Assembly: GCF_048418805.1 (NCBI RefSeq)
Contig: NC_132795.1
Coordinates: 13,861,001-13,925,000, forward strand
Length of the DNA: 64,000 bases
Direction of reading: 5' to 3'
DNA from: Vulpes vulpes
Taxonomy: Eukaryota; Chordata; Mammalia; Carnivora; Canidae
Part shown: positions 34,430 through 45,229 of the stretch, in pieces
Position numbering within the stretch: position 1 is the stretch's first letter
Layout: each line of letters opens with the position of its first letter
The notes under the pieces: model-generated
What the model saw: only the letters and a program-made list of their open reading frames with translations
What the model was told of the DNA's origin: nothing
Database searches by the model: none
Program-made: the position numbers and the translations under genes

Positions 34430-35075
34430 AAATACCTAGAAACAAATTTAATCAAAAAAGTGAAAGATCTGTACAATGGAAACTATAAACTACAAGACTT
34501 TGATGAAAGAAACTGAAGAACACACAAACACAGAAGAGATATCCTGTGTTCGTGGAATAGAAGAATGACTATTTAAGTGTCTGTACTACACAAAGTCATC
34601 TACAGCTTCAGCACAATCTCTATTAAAATTCCAATGGCATTTCTCACATCGATAGAAAAACAATCCTAAAATTTGATGGAACCACAAAAGACATTGAATA
34701 GCCAAAGCAATCCTGAGAAAGAAGAACAAAACTGCAGACATCACACTTCTTGATTTTAAACTATACCACAAAGTGATATAATTAAAAACAGTATGCTGTT
34801 TTAATTAAGTAATTAAATTTAATTTAACTTTAATTTAAGTAATTAAAACAGTATGCTACTGCTATAAAGATAGACATATAGACCAATGGAACAGAATAGA
34901 GAGCCCAGAAATGACCCTCCACATATATTGTCAACTAATGTTTGACAAAGGAGCCAATGACACTCAATGAAAAAACGGATAATTTCTTCAACAAATGGTG
35001 TTGGAAAACTGGATAATCATATGCAGAAAAATGAAATCGGACCTCTATCTCACACTGCTCACTAATAGAAATAAA
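34430..35075 (+). mobile_element. LINE-1 ORF2 fragment, sense
   Basis: atttaatcaaaaaagtgaaa, gatctgtacaatggaaacta, gaacacacaaacacagaaga, ccacaaaagacattgaatag, tgatataattaaaaacagta, accaatggaacagaatagag, tttgacaaaggagccaatga, atgcagaaaaatgaaatcgg: ORF2 C-terminal region in sense order. It duplicates content already present in the adjoining antisense L1, so it is a separate copy and not its 5' inversion. Contains a 60-bp-period partial duplication at 34782-34857. Confidence 0.92.
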
Positions 35076-36829
35076 CATTAGGTAGAAAGGGGCTAAGAGA
35101 GACGAAGGACTTAGCGAGACTGGTTGGGAAGCCACATACTTAGAATAATTGATATGCTTGATATTTTATTACTGGTAATTGCGAAAGAGGGAGATTAGTG
35201 GTTTCCTCATGAGAGAATTTTGAGAAAAATTTAATATTTATGATTTATTAATCAAAAAACATGTTCATCCCCATGTATTCAATAAATTGCTCACAGATTG
35301 TGACTATGAATTAACAGTCTTGTTAAAAACCAAGTCACTTCTAATATGATGAGAACTTAGGTCTCTAGGGTGAGAATTTCTGCACTTCTACATGGCATTC
35401 ATATCTATGGCAATAGTGGCAACAGAAAATGTGTGAAAGATGACACTCAGAGACGGAAGGTTAATATGACAAAAAATGGGAAGCAGTGTCTAGTAATACA
35501 CGTGTTTACACATTTTAAGATAGTGATAAACACTCCAGAAATCAGAGGATAAATTAATAATTAAGACTAGGTATGTAATTAGCTTGATATATAGATTCAA
35601 ATGCTTTGAAGTATTGCTGATGTGTCATGAATTCCTTTTGATCCTAACTAGATTTTTATCACTTGCTATTGAACTGTCAAGTGTTATAAGCAGGTGGATT
35701 ATGCTAATGAGCACATTATGAACACTTGTGAACATGTGTTTGAAAGATATGTTAATTAACATGTTAATTTTGGGGTGAATTGGATTTCTAAGTGTGTGAG
35801 TAAAAGATAAAGTCAGGATGACTAGTCTGAGAAAAAATAGGAATAAATTGGTATTATCTCAAAAACGTATTTAGAAGAAAATAATCTGATTTAAAGAAGA
35901 TAATTTAAGTAATTTATCTTTTATAATTACTTATTCCTTTACCTTTGTGTTTGAATGATAACCATTTTGTATCTCTCTAATTTCTTTAGTAGCCAAAAGG
36001 CAAATTGAAAGCTGTTTTTTATTTTTAAATGTTAGGGTTAATTCTCTTAGAAAAACAGACCCACTTGTTCTAATCAGCTTAAATTTGTCATATTTTGTCC
36101 TAAATTTGTCATAAGAAAGTGACATTTCTAGAAAAACTTAGAATTATAAAATTTAAACATAAGTAACTGAAGATTTGACTCAGAGATAAATGCATAATTC
36201 ATTTAACTAATCAATAATTCATTTAAATTTTACCATTGTCTATGAATAACACACCACAAAAGTTGATTGGAGTTAAACCTTAGTTATCTTGTTTTGGGAA
36301 CAGCTGTAATTCGTTTTTATCTGTTGATAACAATTTTATTACAGTCATGACTGTTCAGTTGAAGAGAAACATGAGATGAAAGCTTTGATACAAAGGATCT
36401 ATGAAATACAATGGTGTCTTTTGTCAGTACTTTAGTTAAGAAAGTCTGTTAAATACCAACAATGTTAGAAATGAAATTACCTCTTAAAACGAAATTGTTT
36501 GCCTTTTTAGTATTTCATAATTAATTATAATTTTATTAACTCAGGGAAGAAAAAAATGGACCATCGGTACTTACAACACTAACTTGGTGAATTCTCAAGG
36601 AAAAAGGAAATTTTGCCTCTTAATTAGTGATGTTACATTCTATTTTTTGTGAAATTAAAAAAAAAAAACTTAGGGAACGTCACCAAGAGAGTGATATAGG
36701 TGGCTCTGGAATTTCTCTCCTCCCATAGATGCATCAAATATACAGCCACACCCAGAGAGAAATCCAGAAATCAGTTGAGTGACTTCTACACTGAGTCATC
36801 AAAGCTGTTAGAAAAGGCTGAGACGCATG
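35076..36829. other. 1.75 kb AT-rich, non-repetitive; possible regulatory DNA
   Basis: No gene and no assigned repeat. 35640-35830 has a run of compact transcription-factor-like motifs (caggtg, atgctaat, gttaattaac, agataa). An A12 tract lies near 36657-36668, and 36670-36830 leads into the tandem array. Confidence 0.4.
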
Positions 36830-38470
36830 CTCACCATAAACCCCATCCAAGGCACAGTGTCTTACAATCAGGAGGGAACTCCCAAGTTCCAGCTTCCCCT
36901 TGAAGAGAGGAGTGTTTGGACCACACTTATAGCACCCCAGCTTTTAAGGCTGCCACCTGAGGAATGGGCCCCGAATCACCTAGCTATGAGAGTCATTGGG
37001 ACTCACCATAATGAGTCCCATAGAACTACAGCAAAGATAGAAGCGGTTGTTCAATGGGCATAGAAGCAGTCCCTACAGCTATTCCCCTGGCTTCAGTGCA
37101 AAGAAAACAAGCAAAAACATTCATCTCTTGTGTTTTTTCCAGGAGGAGATTTGACTGTGTCTTCCACCAGCTGCTGCCTGAGGGTCCAATGTCTAATCAG
37201 CCTGCATTTTAGGTTAACTGGGATCCTCCCAAGAGCCCGAAAGAACTAATAGGCAATTCTCCATCCTTCTCCCTCTTGCTCACACTAGTGATAAAACCAA
37301 CTTGCCAGCGTTCCCAGGGAAGACCTTGTGTGCACATCTAGCACCCCCAACTTTTGCCACGGGAGAAATGAGAAACAGGCCTCCAATTCACCTAGCTCTG
37401 ATAGTCAATGGGGTTTGTATCACAAGTCCCCCAGGACTTCATAGCAAACAAAGAAGCAGGTTTTAAAAAGTCACACAAGTATTCCACTTGGCTATTCACC
37501 AGAGCTCAGCACAGGAGAGCAGGCAAAAACACTCATCATCTTCCAGCTTCTCCCAGGAAGGTCTTTGACTACGTATTTTCCCAGCTGCTATAGGAGGGAC
37601 CAGCTTCTAGCTAGCACACATCCAGGCACTGACCTTGACCCTCCGATCCTCCTGGGAGGCTCTTCCCTCACCGTCTCCCCTGGCTTGTTCCAACAGTAAA
37701 ACCAAGTCTCCAGCTTCTCCCTGAAAGGAGCTTATCCACATGTCTAGCACCCCAACTTTTGAAGCTGCCATGTGAGGAAAGATCCCTCGAATTACCTAGC
37801 CCAGATAGCCAATGAGACTCAGAATTTACAAGTCCCACAGGATCATCTTGAACAAAAAAGTCATTTTCAAATGGAGCATATGTAAGCACTTCCTGCAAAA
37901 TCCACCCTGCACCCAGTGAGAAAGCAAGAGAAAGCACCTAAATCCTAGTTATTCCCCGGAAGGGATATGATTTCAATCCTCCCAGCTGCCTACTGGGATT
38001 CAGCTTCTAATCAGCCTGCAGAGTGGGAGCTGGCTGGGATTCTCCAGGGAGCATGACTCAGTCAGAGGGCAGCTTCCGAGCTGCATCCTCCAGCCTCCTC
38101 ACCCCACCCCCAGGCTTTCCAATGGCAAAACCAAGCCTCCAACTTCTTCCTGGAAGCAGTCTCAATACATCCAGCATTCCAAGTATTAGAGCTGCCACCC
38201 CAGGGACTGGCTCCCAGATCACCTAGTTTTTGGTAGTGATGGGCTTGGCGTGGATGAGACCACAAAGAAAAGTGGTTCTAGTTGGGTGTACAATCATTCT
38301 GAGCAACTGTTTCCTCTGGCTCAACAGAGTGAAGAAGCAAAAACAAAACAAACACAACAAAACAACAAGAAAACAACTAGCTCTTGGTCTGTCTCTCTTA
38401 GGGACTAGATTGCATACCTAATATTTTGAGCTTTCAGCTGCTGCCTGAAGGCTGGCCTTTCCCACTCCAA
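36830..38470. repeat. Tandem array of ~0.41-kb monomers, about four copies
   Basis: Two landmarks recur with the same spacing. The motif gcaccccaactttt is at about 36932, 37341, 37748 and (as gcattccaagtatt) 38173, giving periods of 409, 407 and 425. The motif cagctgctgcctg...cttctaatcagcctgca recurs near 37170, 37580, 37982 and 38430. Other shared words are aggcctccaattcacctag, gtcccacaggac and agcttctcccaggaag. Copies differ a lot, so the array is old. GC content is higher than the flanks. It has several 60-90 codon frames but none conserved between monomers. I cannot name the family; an L1-type 5' leader with monomers, an LTR or a decayed satellite are possibilities. Confidence 0.8.
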
Positions 38471-39411
38471 AACAGCTTACTAATTTAACTGTATTTTTTA
38501 TATTTGTTTTGATAATGATGTGATAAATATCTCTCAGAGAAATTTGAATTTGATTGGTGGTAAGCATTTTGTTGTTGTTTTTTGTTTGTTTGTTTGTTTG
38601 GGGTTTTTTCGGTTGGCCAATATGGAACTTGCACTTCTGTATTGAGGGAATTCCCAGTTACGAGTTTTGACCAGGTGAAGGTGTGTGAAGTTGCTGTTTG
38701 TGCCTGGGTACATCTTTTCACTCTTCCAGGCTCTCCTAATTACCGCAAAGCCTGGACTTTTGGGAACTATATTTTCCAGAATCCCTTTCCAGCGGAGTTG
38801 TGCCTTATTCTAATCATGATGCATTGCACAAAATGTAGAAAGCTGAAAGGAACCAGAAGTGTAGATCAGTGGCAGGTCAAAAATGAGCTTCAACAGATAG
38901 TGTTTTTAGGGACGTCATCTAAGACTTCCACCACAAATTATATACCCAAATACTTCAGGCAGCTGCCATTCCTGACTTGAGATATTTGGTCTGTCTTACG
39001 TGGCTGAAGGAGAAAAGTAAATGTGAAAGCTGGACAGTTTCCCCACCTTTTCATCTCATGCTCTCCAGGGGCTCCCTAAATACTGTCCTATTTGGAAGGC
39101 CAAATACTGTCAATCCTGTTTTGCTGACTATACATTGACTGTACAAGTGATTCCTCACTTTGCACTATGGTAGTGTTGGCAAATCCTACTTATCCCTGTT
39201 TCCTTATAGACAGGACTTAAGCATGGAAACTAGTCTTTTCTGATGCTCCTTCCTAGGAAGTGAAGATAAAGGAGCAGTACCCAACAGTTGGTGTGGTATC
39301 CCAGCTAAACAATTACTGATTATTTTTTTCTAAATGAAAAGTCTTGTGCTGTTTTAACTTTTTATAACTACTTAAATTTTGATAATTTTTCCTGGTTTCC
39401 TACCCTACCAT
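38471..39411. other. No firmly recognised element
   Basis: Begins with a GTTT-rich patch (38572-38602). A 132-codon plus frame (38582-38980) has no recognisable domain; the phrase gggaactatattttccagaa near 38760 is common in old mammalian repeats, so the frame is probably repeat-derived. Confidence 0.4.
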
Positions 39412-39428
39412 CAATTTTAAATGTATAT

Positions 39429-39614
39429 GTTTTAAAAGGTTTTATTTTATTTATTTAACAGAGAGAGCACAAAGGAGAGGAGGGGCAGAGGGAGAAGCAG
39501 ACTCCTTGCTGAGCAGGGAGCCTGATTAGGGGGTGTGGAGGTTGATCCCATGACCTTAGGATCATGACCCAGCCTGAAGGCAGATGCTTAACCAACTGAG
39601 TCATCCAGGTGCCC
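39429..39614 (-). mobile_element. Older carnivore tRNA-Lys SINE
   Basis: tttaaaaggttttattttat, gagagcacaaaggagaggag, gagaagcagactccttgctg, agcagggagcctgattaggg, gatcatgacccagcctgaag, gatgcttaaccaactgagtc, atccaggtgcccc. Imperfect duplication beginning caatttta at 39412 and 39615. Confidence 0.96.
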
Positions 39615-39624
39615 CAATTTTATG

Positions 39625-41134
39625 TATTTCCAATAAATTTCCTTTTTTTCTTAAGAAACCAGGAAGCAATTGCTTTTGCTTACAACCAAATTTTGTTGCA
39701 AAAGGAGACAGAAAAGTCATGTCATCCGATCCATTGTTAATTATGCAATTTCTTATAGCAAGTTTTAATTTGGAAGTGTCATGTTTAGGGGAATTGAAAT
39801 ATGAGGGTGAATAAATTTCATACGTGCGTTTCAGATTACATCAGACAAATATGGGCTTAACTATTTGCTCTGCTTATATAAAAGACAGTCGCTGTTTCCA
39901 AGATATTCATTTCATAGTATCAGTGTTACTTTTACTCCTAGAGAGGTGGAAACTGCCAGTCTTTAGCCTGGGAATATTCCTGAAGCAAATTGGCAAACTT
40001 ATTTTAGATGACAATAGTAAAACTTGTGTGATTGATGTATTTTAAAGTAAGTTTCAAGGCAGTGAAGATAAAACATGAAATATGTCATTTGAAAACTCTC
40101 TAACTCAACAATATTATTCAGTATATTTGCTTTCAGCTCTTAATTTGGAACTCATCTATCATTTAACCATAAAATAATTATCAAAAATGCTTTTCAGAAT
40201 TGGCTATATTTTTGTTTCTACTATTAAAATATGCTATTTTTCCATGTTTCCTTAAAGAAAAGAAATATAACCAATTGCTTTGCATGCTTTGTAAACTATA
40301 TAGTTGAAAAAAATTGTTACTTTTCTTTCAAGTTTTGAAACTCTTTCTCAGATGGAATTCCCTATAACTATAATATAGTGCTGCTTAGAAGATTTTGCTC
40401 TGCTTCAAAGTAGGACAAAAGAATTTTTAAGGAGGGTTAATTTGTAGTTAATTTGTAGTTTAAGTTCAACTTTTATTTTTCTCATTTTTCTAATTATCAA
40501 TCTAGTATTTTCATTCATTTTCCCTGAGTTTCTTCTTCAGTTTTTAGCATTCTTGCATTTATCTTTTATCTTAATCTCTGATTTATTTGATATGTGACCT
40601 CTAAATTAGAAAGTTTTCATATTTTGTCTGTATATATATTATTAAGTATCTGGTAAATGTTCAGGATAGTTTCTTCCCCAAATTTTCACTACTTTGAGGC
40701 ATATAAACAAACATTTGCACCTTACTGGCTCAACCCCAACAAAGGAAATACAGGACTCTAGAGACTCCAGCTAAAATTCCATCTGTCTCTCCATCTCTTA
40801 TATTTATCATAGATATTACCACAGGACATTTAAGGAGCATTTTTGAAAGATAATTTTGAAATATCACAGATATTGTTTAGCTAATTCTGTTAAGTTTTCA
40901 ACCGGAAGACCTGAAGTATCTCAATTTACTGAGAAACCATTACTTTAGTCATATTTAACCAGTTTGTTTCAATGACAACATATTTTTTTGCACTTCTATG
41001 GCTTTTTAGCCAATATATATCTCACTTAATTGCCTATCAATTTGAATACCAGCATGTCTCACAAATAATTCTTAATTACCACCTGGAAGCACTACATTAA
41101 GATATTATGTGAGTGTTCTAGATTTATTATTTTT
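39625..41134. other. 1.5 kb AT-rich, no recognised gene or repeat
   Basis: No feature supported. The 70-75 codon frames near 39.6-40.0 kb show no domain. Confidence 0.45.
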
Positions 41135-41149
41135 AAATTTACATTTCTT

Positions 41150-41307
41150 GGGCAGCCCCGGCGCTGCAGCGGTTTAGCGCCGCCTGTAGCCCAGGGCGTG
41201 ATCCTGGAGACCCTGGATGGAGTCCCACGTCAGGCTCTCTGTATGGTGCCTGCTCCTCCCTCTGCTGTGTCTCTGCCTCTCTCTCTCTCTCTCTCTGTCT
41301 CTATGAA

Positions 41308-41340
<33 letters not shown>
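41150..41340 (+). mobile_element. Carnivore tRNA-Lys SINE with long (TAAA)n tail
   Basis: gggcagccccggcgctgcag, cggtttagcgccgcctgtag, gatcctggagaccctggatg, (CT)n run, then about ten aaat units. Duplication aaat[t/c]tacatttctt at 41135-41149 and 41341-41355. The tRNA-related part retains CpGs, suggesting moderate age. Confidence 0.97.
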
Positions 41341-41342
<2 letters not shown>

Positions 41343-41440
41343 ATCTACATTTCTTTCTGGGTTAATTATTATACAGAGTTTCCTTTTTTATATTTTGTCA
41401 ATTCAATAACCAGTTCTTGGGAAGTTCATGTGATATTTTC

Positions 41441-41497
41441 TTACTTTGCTTATTTATTTTATTTTATTATTTTTTTATTTTTTTTACTTTGCTTATT
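41441..41497 (-). mobile_element. Tail-only retrotransposon insertion candidate
   Basis: Direct repeat ttactttgcttatt at 41441-41454 and 41484-41497 brackets 29 bases of T-rich sequence with TATTTTATTT blocks. Read on the minus strand this looks like an L1/SINE tail (AAAATAAAATA) with nothing attached. Confidence 0.65.
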
Positions 41498-42204
41498 AAA
41501 GCCAATTATTAATCCATCTATTCCAACTTATTTTGTATTATTTAAGTTAAAGTGAATCTAATTTTGCTTGTTAATTTGTCTTCAGGGACATATATATATA
41601 TATATTAACTATCCAATTACTTTTGTTATTACTATTGTCACTGTAATTATTACTACCAGCTAACATGTAGACTTTGAAATGCATCGTGCCTAATACTGCA
41701 ATAATCTGCAATGTTCATGTGAGCTATTTCATTTAACTTCAGAATAATATCATCACTGATGAAAACAGAGCAGTTGAATGTGCGATTGTGAGTACTGAAA
41801 ATATTGTTTACCTGACGTCTGCATTTATTGGCTTGCACAATAAAAAACCTTACAAATAGCAGTGAAAAGAAACCATTAAAAGTAGCTACTGAAAAATGAG
41901 AAGCTAGTGATTGTATTAATATTCTGCACCTGGAAAACTAATTTGTTTTGGAAAAAATAACTTGTTCTTGAATGATCAAGAAAATTATTACAAGGAAATA
42001 TTTAATTTCTGCACAAGCATACCCCTTCTATTTTATGTGATGATTTATCTTTTTTTAATTCTTTAATGGTGGTAGCAAACTGGACGTTACTATCTTTATT
42101 CTCACAAATAAAAGTCATCACCTTCAATAAAAAACAGTGCAGAAAATTAATAAGATTCAGCCTTAGGAAGTTAGTATGTTGCATACTAACTGTAGGAATC
42201 AGGG
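41498..42204. other. No recognised gene or repeat
   Basis: AT-rich; a short (TA)n at about 41590-41605. Nothing else supported. Confidence 0.45.
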
Positions 42205-42375
42205 GAGGGAAATTGCTCAATCTCTCTGAGCCTTAGTTATTTTTGTCATAACATCTATTCTTAGTATTTTGCCCTTATAAGGAAACCAACAATAAGGTTG
42301 GCATGCCTAGAATATTGGTTGTCACAGTAGGCATTTAATAAGTGTAGCTTATTTACATCATAAAAAATGGTAATA
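42205..42375 (+). repeat. MIR SINE fragment
   Basis: aaattgctcaatctctctga, gccttagttatttttgtcat, then ttgtcacagtaggcatttaa and taagtgtagcttatttacat: the second half of MIR in sense order. Confidence 0.65.
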
Positions 42376-42409
42376 ACTTCCCACCACCACCCCCCATTGG
42401 TAGGAAGGG

Positions 42410-42610
42410 TAATAATGCCCTGTTTACTAAAATCTTTAGTTACATTCTCACATTTATGCCTTGAAACATTCTGTGGCAGGTATTGTAATAATCTCATTTT
42501 ATCATTAAACACTCAATGCTCTTACTGATTAAGCAAAACCCATGACTTCAGAGTCAGAGATAGGCTGAAACATAGAAAATTTCCATCCAGCGACCATACT
42601 AATCATTGCA
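42410..42610 (-). repeat. MIR SINE fragment, opposite to its neighbour
   Basis: cattctgtggcaggtattgt, aataatctcattttatcatt, aacccatgacttcagagtca follow the reverse complement of MIR. Together with 42205-42375 it makes a tail-to-tail pair about 35 bp apart. Confidence 0.6.
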
Positions 42611-43233
42611 CATTTTACCAGATATAACCCAACTTTATTTTCTACTTTGTTGCAGCTTCTGTGCTGTTGGAACCTAAGTGTCCAAATACTCCTACATCCT
42701 GACAGCAGCTCCTACATATTAAATGCTAAGGAGCCCTTCGTGGAAAATTTTATATCATCGGGATCCCATCTTCATGACTGATGATGCCACTGCTTAATTG
42801 ACTCATTTTCCTGGGCCCCTAGCATTGTCAGGCTCTATCTGCAGGAATCTTTTTACTAAAAGTCTTGGCAATGAAGTTGATATAGTGCCACCGCATGAAC
42901 AGAAAACTGAAAAGAACATGAGTTTTAGGGCTTTCACTTTTAAATATATAGTCAGCTTGACACAGAAAAGTTATATTTGGACATTATACTAATAACTTGC
43001 CATAAGAAAAAATAATTGTGTTCTGGAAGATCAATTTCATAAGCTGCAAAGAACCAACTTGTCAAGGTAAGAAAACACTTATTTCTTCCTCCCATAGTCA
43101 TTTTTTTGATATTCTATAAAATACGCTTAGCTCTTAATGGCAATACTTTTACTCTTTTCTATGTCAATTTGTATATATTACTTAATTTTTTAACATGACA
43201 TTTTTATGAAAGTTGCAGATCTCATTCCTATAC
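42611..43233. other. No recognised gene or repeat
   Basis: Mixed sequence; nothing supported. Confidence 0.4.
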
Positions 43234-43246
43234 AAGAATAAAGCAT

Positions 43247-43426
43247 GGGATGCCTGGGTGGCTCAGCAGTTGGGCGCCTGCCTTTGGCTCAGGGCGTGAT
43301 CCTGGAGACCTGGGATCGAGTGCTATGCCAGGTTCCCTGCACGGAGCCTGCTTCTCCCTCTGTCTGTGTCTTTGCCCCTCTCTCTCTGTGACTCTCATGA
43401 ATAAATAAATACAATCTTTTAAAAAA
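43247..43426 (+). mobile_element. Carnivore tRNA-Lys SINE
   Basis: gggatgcctgggtggctcag, gcctgcctttggctcagggc, gatcctggagacctgggatc, gagcctgcttctccctctgt, aataaataaatacaatcttt. Perfect 13-bp duplication aagaataaagcat at 43234-43246 and 43427-43439. Confidence 0.98.
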
Positions 43427-43762
43427 AGAATAAAGCATTATCATGTGAAAATAAGAAAATGTAAGTGGATTGAAACAAAAACTCAGTTTCTGGGCTCAGC
43501 TTCAGGGAAGATGGAAAACAGTTACTTTTCCCTATTCTTTTTAAATACGACTAAAAACCTCGGGTGTTATACATAAAACAAACATAAGAAGACTCTGAAA
43601 CGTGAAGACAAGCAGACACACCTTGGAACCAGAGGAATTTGTTGGCAACTGCAATAGCTTTTCTTTTTGCCTGCAGATCCCAGCCTTAGTACTAGACGAG
43701 CTGGCAACATGGAGCTTCCAAGGGGCTCAGACGAAACCAACCTCAAGAAAAGTATAATCTCA

Positions 43763-44285
43763 GAGATGTTCATAAATAGTTGAAGGTATAAAGATGTGAT
43801 ACACACACACACACACACACACAGGAACATTACTCATCCATCAAAAAGGATGAATAACTACCATTTACATTGATATGGATGGAACTGAAAGGTACTATGC
43901 TGAGCAAAATAAGCCAATCAGAGAAAAACACATCATATGGTTTCACTCAGTGCAGAGGATCATAGGGGAAGGGAGGGAAAACTGAATGGGAAGTCATCAG
44001 AGAGGGATAAAAACCATGAGACTCTTACCTATAGGAAACAAACTGAGGCTTGCTGGAGGGGAGGTGGGTGGGGGGATGGGGTAACTGGGTGACAGGCATT
44101 AAGGAGAACATGTGATGTGATGAACACCGGGTGTCATATGCAACTGATGAATTATTGAACACTGCATCTGAAACTAATGATGTACTAAATGTTGGCTAAT
44201 TAAATTTAAATTTAAGAAGGAAGAAAGAAGAAGAAAGAAGAAGAAGAAGAAGAAGAAGAAGAAGAAGAAGAAGAAGAAGAAGAAG
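43763..44285 (+). mobile_element. 5'-truncated carnivore LINE-1 3' end with (AC)n and (GAA)n
   Basis: gagatgttcataaatagttg, an (ac)n run at 43800-43823, ggaacattactcatccatca, gatggaactgaaaggtacta, gggtaactgggtgacaggca, cagcaccggg-like gaacaccgggtgtcat, then ttaaatttaaatttaagaag and a (gaa)n tail. Duplication aagaaaagt[a/g]taa[t/g]ctca at 43745-43762 and 44286-44303. Covers the last 100 or so bp of ORF2 and the 3' UTR. Confidence 0.95.
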
Positions 44286-44290
44286 AAGAA
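44217..44290. repeat. (GAA)n triplet repeat in an L1 tail
   Basis: aagaaggaagaaagaagaag followed by some sixteen uninterrupted aag triplets. It replaces the poly(A) tail of the L1 and merges with the downstream duplication. Pure purine on one strand. Confidence 0.97.
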
Positions 44291-44348
44291 AAGTGTAAGC
44301 TCACCAGTAAAATAGCAGGTAAAGGGCAGCCTAGCAAGACAGAAAACT

Positions 44349-44530
44349 TGTTTTTTAAAGATTTTATTTATTTATTCATGAGACACACACACACACACAG
44401 AAGCGGAAACATAGGCAGGGGGAGAAGCAGGCTCCATGCAGGGAGCCTGATGTGGGACTCGATCCCGGATCCAGGGATCATGCCCCAAGCCAAAGGCAGA
44501 CGCTCAACTGCTGAGCCACCCAGTTGTCCC
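44349..44530 (-). mobile_element. Carnivore tRNA-Lys SINE
   Basis: gttttttaaagattttattt, attcatgagacacacacaca, gagaagcaggctccatgcag, gactcgatcccggatccagg, aagccaaaggcagacgctca, ctgagccacccagttgtccc. Duplication aagacagaaaact at 44336-44348 and 44531-44543. Confidence 0.97.
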
Positions 44531-45114
44531 AAGACAGAAAACTATTATAGAATAATTCCTCTACTCTGGCAAGCAAAGTAAAACCAGCAAAAGCAGAGGG
44601 AAGAGACTAGATTTCCATCCCCTGCCATAATAGTGTCAGAGAGGATCAAGGGGAAGACAGCCCCAATCCCATCAGGCTCCCACGATATCAGTGGACTTCT
44701 GTTGCTCCCCATTCTTGCTGGGGTAGTATCAGAAGAAGTGTCGGGGAGAGGCAGAACTTTCTCCAACATTCGGTAGCAACAAATTCACCTGCTTATAGTG
44801 ACAATAGAGACAGTAATGAGAAGCGTAATGAGGGGCCCCTTCCCCTCCCAGCAGGAGGGTTTCAGCAAAGCTTAGTGGAGACCCTGACCTCTCAGCCCCC
44901 GCCCAGTAGCACCAGGAAGCCCTTTCTCATTTGTATGTGACACCACCAGGTGTCAATGAAGGTCAGTTGGAGAACCCAGATGTCCTTTCCTACCTTAAGC
45001 TTCTCAGTTTGATGAAATTGCTGCTGAATATCTGTGTGCAACCTTAGGGCTGCAGATCACCGCATAGATTCTCACAGGTACATCTTCTCCTAACACATCA
45101 CTTTCTTTCTTTAA

Positions 45115-45153
45115 AAAAATTTTTTTATTTATTTATTTATTCATGAGACACAT
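45115..45153 (-). mobile_element. Extremely 5'-truncated SINE (tail plus ~12 bp)
   Basis: aatttttttatttatttatt followed by tattcatgagacaca equals the first bases of an antisense carnivore SINE, which then stops before the GA-rich run. Possible short duplication around acatcac on both sides. A near relative of the tail-only insertions in this window. Confidence 0.7.
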
Positions 45154-45229
45154 GTCCATGTAAGACATGGATAAGACATCACAGAAACCCAAGCTCCAGT
45201 TATGATGGAAGGTGAGCCTTCTTATTGCC

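Larger units (their letters stand above)
43495..45070 (+). mobile_element. Probable ancient L1/HAL1 5' leader, interrupted twice
   Basis: With the two younger insertions (43763-44285 and 44349-44530) removed, the sequence reads continuously: agggaagatggaaaacagtt, gagctggcaacatggagctt, agaaaagtgtaagctcacca, gggaagagactagatttcca, ctcccagcaggagggtttca, ccctgacctctcagcccccg. This order recalls the 5' untranslated part of old mammalian L1/HAL1 elements. No open frame. The family assignment is from memory and uncertain; the continuity across the insertions is directly visible. Confidence 0.55.

Noticed and set aside
36830..38470. Possible CRISPR-like or gene-cluster reading of the tandem block
   Set aside because: The repeat unit is about 410 bp with no short spacers and no frame conserved between monomers; the genome is mammalian.
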